A stretch of DNA of 64,000 nucleotides from Sipunculus nudus (lineage: Eukaryota > Annelida > Sipuncula > Golfingiida > Sipunculidae). The stretch is from positions 25,405,058-25,469,057 of the forward strand of contig CM049310.1 in the NCBI GenBank assembly GCA_026874595.1, read 5' to 3'. This document shows, one piece after another, positions 12,605 to 25,400 of this stretch; position 1 is the stretch's first letter, and every line of letters starts with the position of its first letter. The notes beneath the pieces were generated by a model, which worked only from the letters and a program-made list of their open reading frames with translations, made no database searches and had not been told where the DNA came from. The translations under genes were made by a program, and so were the position numbers.

Positions 12605-12643
12605 ATGCGGGTCTTCTGTGTTTTGCTATATGTCATCTTCCAG
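12605..12643 (+). CDS. Copy B exon 1: signal peptide
   Basis: [13 protein letters not shown], 13 codons, ending phase 0 at CAG|gtaagg. It has one basic residue followed by a hydrophobic run, as in a secretory signal; cleavage would fall near the junction with exon 2. The acceptor gttacag lies just upstream at 12584-12590, so the exon itself starts at 12591. Confidence 0.8.
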
Positions 12644-13389
12644 GTAAGGCCAATGTCACGATATAATCTTGAACTCCGAAGCCAACACAAAGTATATATT
12701 AGACAAACAATATTTGGATGAAAGATTTATTTTAATCATACTGAGCGCTTTAACTTTAAGAAAAAGAAATACTTTTGCACCTCATGATGCCTTAGGTATA
12801 TCAGTTACCGTCGATAGCTTGAAATCTTCGTATCGTCCTAATAAGGTTTTATCGATAAATCTCTTTAAGATATAATTAACGTGGGAATTTTCAACATAAT
12901 ATATCAAAATCTACCTTTCATGGACATATGTTGGATTATATATTAAGATTTTGAGAAAACCGAATCATTTGAAAGAAAAGATAATGCTGCAGGATTTTGT
13001 ATCACACGAAATCACTTTTCACATATTAAAAAATACTAGTAATTTTACGAGTAAAAGTACCCTGTTTGACGCTTTTGATAAAAGGAACAAGACGGAATGG
13101 AATAAACAGATTAAAAAGTACCCCTACGTTTAACCAAAATTTCACTTGTACATTGTGATTTATTATACTGAAGATTTGGATGTGATATGTCTTGAAGTCT
13201 TCTGATACGATGGTTCTTGTTTGGACACAGTTCATCGATTTGATTCAAAGACATCGCGCGTTTGACCTCAATGCACTCAATCAGGCTGATACAGACATGC
13301 CGGGCTGATATAACCCGTATTAACACGGCCGAAATACGTATCGTATCCTATAGACTGGCCTAGGCATTTGTATCCGTTTGGTCAGCTAT

Positions 13390-13435
<46 letters not shown>

Positions 13436-16400
13436 ACTGGTCTGTTTATTCTGATATCAAGATATTTATTATTAAGACTTATGATATCTGATACATCAGT
13501 TAAAACATCAACCAAATGTTATCCATGAGGGTATAACCCGTGTATTTTAGACTTCAGTCAGATATAAGGACATTTCTGGTGTTATACACATCACAAAGGA
13601 ATTATTGCGTCGTCGATTCCAGCCTGTTGACAACACCTGTGACGCCTAATCCCGCATATTTACCTCCACGACGTCATTCACGGCATCAATCACAATACGT
13701 GTTGGCTCGTTAGGGCCTGAACGGAGATCATGAACGACTCGCTCATTCGCGCTGCAAGACTCAAAAGGGACTCCGTTGAGCCCTCACTATTAAAAGCCCA
13801 TGATGATCTTTGTGAGAAAATCAAAGCTGAGTGGATGGCAAAAGTAAATAAAATGACTTTACATGAAACCAACATATTTACCAAAAAACAAATGTCTACG
13901 AGATATCCGTATGAACTTTCAAAATTAAATAATGTTCCAGATGAGGTAAGAAATTGTGATAGTTGGTTCATGGCAAACGGAATTGCCAACACCGTGAGTG
14001 AACGGAAGCAGGCATTAGCAAAGCAGTCCGTGTGCCCTAGAACAGATGATAATTCTTCTGCAGCCAGTCAACGAAAGTCAAAGAATACTCGCAGCTTGAT
14101 AAAACAAAAATCCTTAACTAGTGTCCCGTCGACAGCTGGTCAAGTATTAAACTCCGCTGACCAGACATCATCATCTCCTGTATTATCTAGATCCACAAGT
14201 GATTCGAGTACGGCGGGATCGAACCAAAATACTGCCAGTGCAGCTCTGAATACTCAGAGTAAATCTAATGACAATACTCCAGAGCAAAGAAATGTTTATT
14301 GTTCTAATAAGTGTATCTACAGCAATAAACATAGTGACCAATCTATGGTGCAATGTACTTTATGTGTTAAGTGGTTCCATTGGAACTGCACTGGCGACCT
14401 AGAAAGTGAATACCCTACCGTTTGGAGTTGCCCCACTTGTCGTGTTCTTCCAGAACGGTAAACGCAAAACATCAAACTTTAAAAGCTCCTGGTATTACAT
14501 TCAGATCTACATAAGGCATTATCCCATAAAACTCATGAATGTGACAGACCTAGAACGGAAAACTCCCAGCTTAAACAGCAACTGGTGAATGGAACCCATC
14601 ACCATGAATCATCGAACTCCTGTCAATCATATATCACCATTGATCGCACTTCGGACGCATCAAACATCATACCTTCCGATGACGATGGGCCTGGTGATAT
14701 ATGTCTTGATGACACAAAGTGTTCTACATTAGAATCGTCTTTATCTGATTATGAAGGTGATATCTCTTTCCAGGAATATGAGCTAGCCAGTGCTCCTCAG
14801 CCAGTGAATACATCACACCATTCTACACCAATTATATCGCCCAGTGTGGAAACCCGACGACTACAGAACATCTTCGTTCCAAATCGTCCTTTTGATTCCA
14901 TGACGAAGAGACTTGACATCAATGCAATACAAAAGACCACACATGTTTCTATTCGTAAAATCTCCAAATGTTGCACAATCGATCAGACTCTGAGAAATGC
15001 AGCTAACGTCTCTGATGATGCGGTGCTAGTACATGTTGGCACAAATCACATAGAACGTGAATCTGCTCATGACATCATTAAGACTCTCAGAAAACTAGAA
15101 GAAATCTTTAAAAATAACGCAAATGTTAAAAATATCATATTCAGTTCCGTCGTAGCTAGGAAGTGTGCATCATATGAAGCCAGGAAAATTAGATTAGTTA
15201 ACGCTGCCATAGAGGTTATGTGTATAAATAACAAATGGTCATATCTTGACAATATCAATATTGATTGTTCACACATTGGTCGGGATGGGGTGCACTTGAA
15301 CAAACGGGGATGTAGAGTTCTGCAGAGCAATTTTGCACATCTCATAGACTTGCTTGCCAAATCTTATCATATTCATAATGGAACAGAATCAATTGAGTTA
15401 GTTTAGCGATGAAAACTCCACGTCATTCAACCTACCTACCGTACTTAATAACGACCCAAAGCTTCCGATTATAAATAACGTGTACTCATTAGCTGATGAG
15501 TGTCCCAGCTTATTAGAAGCTAAGGGTACAATTTTGGCGCATCTTAATGTACGCAGTTTAATACCGAAAGTTGGTGAGATTCGCCAAATGTGCTTTCGTT
15601 TCAGGCCACATGTTTTAGCTTTAACCGAGTCTTGGCTTGACAAACATGTACTTGATTCTGAGGTATCCATCGAACATTATGTGCATTTTAGACACGACAG
15701 ACACCGACATGGCGGAGGTGTAATTATGTATATTTTAACATCCCTAAAACCGCAAGTATTTCAGCCAGTGTCTGGTAGCATTAAAAGTGTATGGGTGAAA
15801 ATTTCTCTCGGAATGAAAACTATTTTAATAGGATCCGTTTACAGGCCTCCGAATGCATCAAGTGAATATATTGATGATTTGCTAGATGTTATTGGTCAAG
15901 CTTTTAAGATCTCTAAGTATGTCATTTTGTTAGGAGATTTTAATATTGATTACTTGCAGCCTCACAGGTTAAAATCAGGTAAACTTGATTTAGCAGAACG
16001 GTTATTTGGGATGAAACAACTAATTACTACACCTACTCCTGTTACCAAACATTCAAAAACATTGATAGACCTTATTTATACATCCAATCCTGAAATGCAT
16101 TACAGTTCTAAAGTTTACCAGTTGACCCTGAGTGATCAGTTTTTAACGGCAACAATTTTAAAGAAACAAAATGATGAAAAGAAGAATCCAAAATATGTAC
16201 ACTGTCGTAACTTAAGACTTTTTAACAAGGATAAATTCATTTAAGAAATATGTTCATCTTTTTTCATGTAATCTTTAATTCCTTACATGACTGATCTTAA
16301 TTTGGCATGGAAGATGTGGTAATCTGAATTTGTAAAAATCTGCAATAATAATGCTCCGTTCTACAAACGACGAGTACAATCTACCCCCAATAGATGGGTG

Positions 16401-19400
16401 ACTGATAAAATGCTAAATTTAATATATGCACGCGAATTTGCAAATAAAAAAGCAAGACGGACAAACAGTGCTTCTGACTGGAATGAATATAGACGTCTTC
16501 GTAATACCGTTACTCGTGAAATTCGCAAAAATCGCTCTCGATACTATTCTGGCCTAATTCGTTCAAACGTCTCTAAACCTAGCACAATTTGGAAGGCGCT
16601 AAAGCACGTAATCCCTTCAAATGAGAACACGCAAAAAACAAATACTGATATCGACTGTGATAAATTCAACGATTTCTTTATAAACGAAGATTTCCAAGGG
16701 AAAATTGAAACAAATTCGTTCATTATCAATTCTTCTGCAAAAACGTTCTATTTTCCTCGTGTTTCTACAAGTTTTGTCCATTCTCGTTTAATGGAATTAG
16801 ATGCAACATTAAAGGATGATGTGTTAGGGATGTCTGGATTCTTTCCTAAAATAGCATCTTCTGTAATTTCTCCATGCTTGGCTCATCTGTTTAATCTTTC
16901 TCTTTCAACTGGCATTGTTCCTCAGAACTGGAAAACTGCGCGTATCACTCCAAATTACAAGGGTTCAAGTGTGACCCTACCAATTATCGTCCTATTTCCG
17001 TCACTGGACATGTCCCAAAAATTTTAGAACATTTTGTAAAATGCCATGTTGTCGCACACCTTAATAAAAAATCAAATGTTTACTGATAAACAGTTGGCAT
17101 ACCTACCAAATCGATCAACTCATTTAGCCTTACATACGCTAGTCGATGAATGTCTTACTAACCTTGATAATAATAACATTACAGCTGCGTGCTTTATGGA
17201 CATAAGGAAGGGTTTTGACAGCCTCGATCATTCTATACTGCTCGAAAAACTCCAGAAGTATGGAATAGAAAATGTAGAGCTCACGTGGTTCAATTCTTAT
17301 TTATCCGACAGGCGCCAGTTCGTTTCCTCCTGTGGTTCAATTTCGAAAAATTCTACCGTAAACATCGGTACTCCCCAAGGCACAGTACTAGGGCCTATAC
17401 TATTTCTTATTTATATGAATGATTTCCCGAGTTATATGAATAACAAGTGTATACTTTATGCTGACGATATCACACTGCTTACCTGTGCTGATTCCGCCGA
17501 TAATGCAAGCAAGATTGACATGGCCCTAAAATGGTTCAGAGTAAATAATTTATGTATCAACCCTGTTAAATCGAGTATTGTGATATTTAGCCATAATTCT
17601 AATTCTACCAAAAACATTAACATTAATAATGATACATTAATTCCCGAAAATAACACGAAACTTTTGGGTTTAATCGTTGACTCCCGCTTAAAATGGAAGG
17701 ATCATGTAGATTATATTTACGATAAAATTATCACAAAATTACATGTCCTTTACCGACTTAGCAAGTTTCTTCAAACACCAACTCTAAAACTTATATATCA
17801 TTCTCTTATTCAAAGCCATATTGATTACTGTATTTCTGTTTGGGGTGGATGCTCGAAAATGTACAAAAAGTCCAGAGACTCCAAAATAAAGCTGCATTAT
17901 TGTTACAAAAAACTTCGATATAAATACTTCTCAAGCATCATTAATAATTCAGTTAGGTTGGATGACCGTGGAACAGAGATATCGCTATTTTGTAAATCTT
18001 TTAGTTTTTAAATGTTTATTTGGTGATGCACCTCCTACTTTTAGACATGGTCTCAAATATGCACGTAACCCATACAATACACGATACACGACCAGTGGCA
18101 ATCTTGCCAAATTAAACCGAGAACTGATAGATTTAAATCAAGCTTTCTTTACTCAGACCCGCATTACTGGAATCAACTTCCCAATAATTTAAGACACGTA
18201 ACTGATGTTAAGCGTTTTAAACAACTATATAAATCCTTTTTATGACGATTTCCATGTTTTAAACTCAGAATTTTAGTTACTCGACCTTTATAATTGTATA
18301 TGATTACATTTGTGTCATATGTAACAATCTATATGTTTTTAATATGTGTATGTTTAGATCGTTGTTTTAAACATTTTATTTTATTTTCAATGACTATTTT
18401 AATATGAGTATGTAATGTATATTTCTTTGTCAATGTATATTTCTCAGTGATATTTCCAGGACCCCATCGAAAAACAGCGGAACATGCTGAATGGGCCATC
18501 CTGGTAAAATATATGTATAAATATAGAATTGATATATTCCATTAAAGAACATAAACGTGTGTGACGGCGGGGCTGTACTTAAGGTCCACATGATCAGCTT
18601 CCGGAACTCTGACGGTGTTGATATCGACAACGTCTGCTGTGACTTCCCTTGTATCAATCCATGCGATCATTTCTTCACATTCTGTTTTGACGACGAAGAG
18701 TAAGTTATATAGCTTCTTTATTTAACTTTTCTGTGTATATTGTATACTCTGTAAGTGTATATGCTAACCATATATATAAAGCATGAATTTTCAATTACCA
18801 TTCCCGTTTTATGCACCAGTCTGTGATAACAGAAAGAAAAGAGATATCTTTTAAAGATATCATGTGAGTTCATGTGAAATCTATTTGCAAAATCCTTTTA
18901 AATATGACATTTTACATGGAATCGGATTATATAATCTCACATGTGATTTGTAGCACCGGAATTACCAATAAAACTGAAATAACGGACAGAACTTGTCTAA
19001 ATTAATGGAGTGCTTGCTTTAACATCAGCGGGCGTTTAGTTAAATATTTCCCTTCTTCCTGCATCTAATATTAATTCTTTTTCCATTTTCACTCTTTCAG
19101 AACGTTTTAACAATTTTATCACGTATATATTCGGTACAATGTCTCAGTACAGTGTCCTTGGCTATTTCTGCTTTCCATACGCCTGCTCCTCCATTGTACC
19201 CATCACCCGTTGTGCTTTGAAATTGTCGCTTGACTGTCGCTTTGACTTTCCCTTCGCTTGAAATAGTATAGCCGCAAATTTTGTTTTGAAAAGTCACATT
19301 TAGGTCCTGTATGTGGATTCGAAACAATTAGCAATTTGCGTTGTTGTCGGTTTTTAAACCAAATTATTGACTGTGATATGTCTGATATTAATTTGCAGTC

Positions 19401-22400
19401 CGGCGCGCCAGTGGGATATAGAGTCATGTTACCCAGGAACTGGCCTGACAACGGAGGAATTCAGGAATGAAAATGTCGTCAGGTTCACTCAAAACATGGA
19501 GGGAATCAGCAATCCTATTGTCATGAGATTTTACCAATGGAAGGTGACAACTGCTCAATAAGTCATTTTATTAAAAAGGAATAAATGATTTGTGACATAA
19601 ACGTGTAGAACCTTTATTATTGATGATATTAATATTCTTTCTTCCGTTCGATATTTTCACATATAAATCAATAATTTCCTCTTGAGATGATTTGATATTG
19701 TCGTTTTTTTAGCTCAGTTGACTGTAAGTCATCTGAGCTATAGGGATCACCTTTTGTCCGTCGTCCGTCCGGCCGTCCGGGCGTCTGCCCGTTAACAGGG
19801 CACAAATCGTAACCGCTAGAACTGGAATCTTCTTACTTGACATCCTGGGAGGTCTATGAAAATTCTCCTTGTAAACCTGAAATTAGGTCACTGTGACCTA
19901 TATTCTTTGAGCTATGGGGTTCCGAAGTACCCCCCAGAATAATGGAAAATTTGATACAAAAGCTCAAGTATCTGAACAACTAATGCATTGATCATCATAA
20001 TTTTTTGCATGGATATTGATCATGGAATGTTTCATCAGTCTCTGCAGACTGGTGGCGCCACCTGTATTTTTTTCGATTTTTACCAATATTTTTCTCTATT
20101 TTTGAGACCTCTTAAGATGCGGCCATCTGTTAACAGGGCACAAATCGTAACGACTACACCTAGAATCTTCTCTCTTGACATGCTGAGAGGCCCATGAAAA
20201 GTCTCTTTGGAAACCTGAAATTAGGTCTCTGTTACCCATAACATTTGAGCTATGGGGCTCCGAAGTACCCCCTAGAATAATTGAAAATTTGATACAAAAG
20301 CTCAAGTATCTAAACAACTTTTGCAGTGATCACCATGATATTTTGCATGCATACTGATCTTGGAGTGTTACATCACTTCCTGCAGACTTGTGGCACCACC
20401 TCTACAGGATTGCCAGCAGTCAGGGAATTTCATAAAAAGTCAGTCAAGTCTCTTATCTTTTGGGAAATCAGGCAATTTATAGTGGCTATGGCAATTGCAG
20501 TTAATTATTAGGTTGAGAGTCTGGTATCTCTTATAAAAATGAGATAATTTAGCAGATTAATCTTGTTTCCTTTAGATGTTTGTACACAAATCTACAGTTA
20601 ATAATTCAGAGTATGGATACACAACAAATAATACCCAACAATTAATGAGTAGTATGAAAACAGGATCTGATGTATAATTGTAGTGTTCCATATGTTTTAG
20701 CTCAGCTGACTGTAAGTCATCTGAAATATATAGCAATCCCTCTTTGTCCGGTAGCCATCCGGCCGTCTGTCCATTAACAGGGCACAAATCATAACCACTG
20801 AACCTGAAATCTTCTCACTTGACATCCTGGAAGGTTCATTAAAATTCTCCTTGGAAACCTGAAATTAGGTCACTGTGACCTATATCCTCTGAGCTATGGG
20901 GCTCCCACGTACCCTAAGAATAATGCAAAATTTGATACAATAACTAATGCATTGATCACCATGATTGTCCACAACTAATGCATTTATCACCATGATTCTT
21001 TGCATGGATATTGATCATGATGTTTCATCAGTTTCTGCAGACTGGTGGCGCCACATGTATTTTTTCGATTTTTTAAAGTTTTTTTTCTCTACTTTTGAAA
21101 ACTTTTAAGATTTGGTCATATGTTAACAGGGCACAAATCATATCAACTGAACCTAGAATCTTCTGTCATGCCATGCAAGGACGGTCATAAAAAGTCTATA
21201 TGGAAACCTGATATAAGGTCTCTGTTACTGATATCCTTTCAGCTATGAGGCTCGGAAGTGCCTCCCAGAATAATGCAAAATTTGATACAATAACTAATGC
21301 ATTGATCACCATGATTGTCCACATTTGTATTGATAATGGCTTGTTTCATCAGTTTCTGTAGACTGGTGGTGCCACCTGTATTTTGATTTTTTAAGAATTT
21401 TTTTCTTGATTTTTGAGACCTTTAAACATTTGGTCATCTGTTAACAGGCCACAAATCATAATGACTTGACCTAGAATCTTCTTTCTTAACATGCAGGGAG
21501 GTCCATGAAACATCTTGGAAACCTGAAATTAGGTCTCTGTTACCCATATCCTTCATGCTCTGGGGCTCCGAAGTACTCCCCAGAATAAAGATTTGGTCAT
21601 CTGTTAACAGAGCACAAATTATAATGACTTGACCTAGAATCTCCTTTCTTGATATGCTGGGAGGCCCCTGAAAAGTCTCCTTGTGCACCTGAAATTACAT
21701 CTCTGTTACCCATATCCTTCATCCTATGCGGCTTTGAAATACCCCCAGAATAAACATTTGGTCATCTGTTAACAGGGCACAAATCATAATAACTGGACCT
21801 AGAATTTTATTTTTTGACATGCTGGGAGACCCCTGAAAAGTCATCTTGTAAACCTTGAAAATAGGTGTCTGTTACCCATATCCATCATGCTACAGAGCTC
21901 CATAGTACCCCAATTAATATTGGATGATTTAATACAAAAGGTCAAGTTTGGAAAAAGTATTTCATTCAAATTTGACATTCAGATGATAAAATTACTTTTG
22001 TCAATGTCTTCCTGGTCAGCTGAGCGTCATGACCCCTGGGTCACTTGTTTAAAACTCTGTTCAGGGTTCTGTCAGGATGAAGGTCAAGGTCATGGATGAC
22101 GACATCGGCATCAGTAACCATGACTTGGTTGATGAGATATTTTACACCTACAGAGGTACCCCCGGCCGTACGTCCGGCAGTCCTAACATTCAACAGCACG
22201 ATCTACTGGGTCAGAGGTCAAATAAGGGTGTTCCGCCAACCACGTACGTCTGAACACTACACAGTTATAATAACTGCGCTCGCCTGTTTTACACTTTTAG
22301 GTATTAAGTATAATCCATGTGTGCAGATTTGAAATAAGCGGAATAAGAATATTTTAGATTTATTATAACCTTGTTCCCTAACCGTGAGCATACATACATC

Positions 22401-25400
22401 TTGTTGCCCAACTACATCGGCTATGAAGTAAAAAGTGCTTATTTCACACATTTATAAATGACTTTGTGTACGATATTTATCAGTTTTATGTTTTCCGGGG
22501 TTTTCTGTAAAGTTAAACTTATACACTTAATACACTTAAGCCAACATATTTTGGCACTCGGTTATTGCATTAACTTCCGGCGCAACAAATATGACCTGTT
22601 TTTATAAAACTGAATTTGTTTTCCAGATTATCGGTAAAGTTTGAGCTTTACTGTGAGCCGGACTTTTATGGGACCGCGTGCGACGTAGAATGTGTACCAC
22701 GTGACGATGAGGGCGGCCACTATACATGTGATCCAGACACTGGCGACATCGTCTGCATGGAAGGCATGTTATACACCCTCATTCATAATGTTAAACGTGT
22801 CCTATATTATCATGTCAGGTACCACATTTAAGTGTGCACGTGTACTAGCATGCATAAAAGTTGACAGCTTCTTTAAAGTTAATTGTGCAAATTCAGAATA
22901 CTTTCATTTTTGTAGCAATAATTGTGCATGCTTTGATGAAATCATTTTATTTTGATTTCTAAGTGTTCTACTGGTTCTTGTATTCCAATTGATAACTTGG
23001 CTTTTTTTAAACTTTGTTTTATATTCTTATTGTCCCCAGACTGGGAGGGCGTGGCGTGTACCATCAGAACAGACGACTGTCACCAACATGACTGTCAGAA
23101 CGGCGCCACCTGTCAAGACGGTGATAAAGGTTACACTTGTATATGTCCGGTAGGATTTTCAGGTAAATACATATATCCATATGAATTTTTAGAACTTTAC
23201 ATACACCATTATATGTCCTGAAGGATTTTCAGGTAAATATATCCATATCCATATATCCATCATCCATATAGCCTTAAACCTAGCATTTTTTACCAGAACC
23301 TATATCCTTTTTATTTTGCATTGAATAATTCTGAAGTTTTTGTAAAGTTTTTTTATACATATCCTTTAAGGACTTTCTTAAGGACAAATGCAAATCCTCT
23401 CTGTAGGCCGACTCTGTGAAACCGATCAGGACGAATGCTCAAGTGATCCCTGTCACAACGGCGCCACCTGCCGGGAGCTTGCTGGCGGGTTTCGTTGTGA
23501 GTGTCCGGGGAGCTTTACGGGGCCGTTTTGTCAGCACGACATATGTGTCGTAAAAAATCGATGTCAAAATGGCGGCACCTGTTACGATGACGGAAAATGC
23601 TTCTGTCCCCTGGGTGAGCTGACACATACAGGCACAATCACACACGCACGAAGGCACACCCATACGAGGCAAACCCACACACACACAAACACCATGACGC
23701 AGAACAAGTGTCTTGATTTTATTTTTAACTATTTAAATTATATATATTTTATTCAATATCCTGAAATATACATGTAACAGGTACTTATATATATATATAT
23801 ATATATTACAATAAAACAAATAAATCACATCTACCAGATAAACTTGCCTAAAATGATGAGGATGAGTTGGTTACAACCAGTATTATCATAACGAATAGTA
23901 TCTAAATAGTATGTTTAATGTAATGCTTACGGTTTCAGCATATACTGGTGAGACTTGCACAGAAAAGAAATGTGACGTCATTAAATGTGAGAATGGCGGG
24001 ACATGTGTTCGTGGAGTATGTATTTGTCCGCCAGGCTACCTGGGAACATACTGCAAGGTGGATGCCTGTGCCACTAAAGGTAAAACTGTTACACTGCTTT
24101 CGTTATTAGTCATCTATTGCGGTGTATACAGTAACCAAATAAGCTGGTTCTTTCTATTAAACAATGTGCTATTTCTGGTCTATATTACCTTTATTTAGTT
24201 GGTAGACATAAATAAGGCGAGGTATTTTGGTATTTTGCTCTTCCTCAGATACATTAACATGATTTATACAGTTGTCGATTGCATTTTCGATATGGGTTTT
24301 AATCATGGAGATTCCCTAAACTTTTATAATTACCAAATATAAAAAAGGGTGGGATTTCAGCTTTCTTTCCTACAAAGACTTTATAAGCTGTTAACGTAAG
24401 CTACACGAACAGACCCACGACACTGTGAGATATTACTGTTGGCTTGGCTTGATAGACAAAGTGCTCATTCATTTTCAGAATGTTATAATGGCGGCGTCTG
24501 CCAGAGGGGGCGCTGTATATGCCTCCCAGGATTTACGGGATCAGGCTGTGAGGGAAACATTAACGACTGTGAGAGTCTGCCGTGTAAGCACTGGGGTCAC
24601 TGCGTGGACATCGTTAACGGCTATAAATGTTTGTGTCAGAAACCTTACTCCGGGGTCAACTGTGAGGTGCTCACGGGAACCGAGAGTCCGAAGTCCGAAC
24701 GCCATCCTTATGTGGATAGAGAAAAGCCAGATGCCGATGAAACCGTGCAAAAGGTGAGGAGTTATCGGTTTACAAAGACGATGGCTAATTTTCATGTCAG
24801 AGAAATGTTGGTATATTATTATTATTATTATTATTATTATTATCTAATCAAGCCTTACTCCACAGCTAATAGGTCACAGTCAGAAGAAACACTGACACCA
24901 GATATTGTAGATAACGTCTGGACTGTGACGAAACAGCAGTAATAGTGAAATAGCAAACGGACCATTAAACTTACTTTAGCTAGGACTTGAAGAATCGGGG
25001 AGTGGAATATTTGTCTACGAGGCCGAGGGACTGCGCTCAAATTCGTATGTTGCGCTATCTGCCGGATGTAATGAAGATAGAAGTTGTATTTCTTACTGGC
25101 ACAAGGTGGCGCTTGCAACAGCAACCCGCTCGGCTCACGTGATGTAATTTTATCAGCTTAGCTGACTAAAGGTCAACGGAGGTATAGGTATGGCGCTTTG
25201 TCCATCGTCTGTCCGGTCTTCCGGCCTTCCGTTAACAAGGCACGAATCGTAACCACTGACCATAGAAACTTCTAAACTTTCATAGAGGCTAATAAAAAAT
25301 CTTCTCGGAAGCCTGAAATGAGGTCACTGAGACCTATATCGTCCGACCTATGGAGCTTGTAAGTACCCCACAGAATTATTTAAAAAATGATGCAACACGT

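Larger units (their letters stand above)
13680..18350 (+). mobile_element. CR1-like non-LTR retrotransposon (LINE), decayed
   Basis: A nearly full-length element in sense orientation in intron 1 of copy B. It has a two-ORF layout: ORF1 with a PHD-type zinc finger and an SGNH esterase domain, ORF2 with an apurinic-type endonuclease and a reverse transcriptase with YADD. The PHD plus esterase ORF1 is typical of the CR1/L2 superfamily. Several in-frame stops and frameshifts show it is dead. I could not fix the exact ends or a target-site duplication. Confidence 0.9.

Noticed and set aside
22065-22090. Alternative acceptor GTCAG at 22074 for copy B exon 4
   Set aside because: It gives an early stop in the frame set by exon 3; the acceptor at 22064 keeps the frame open and gives the expected domain.
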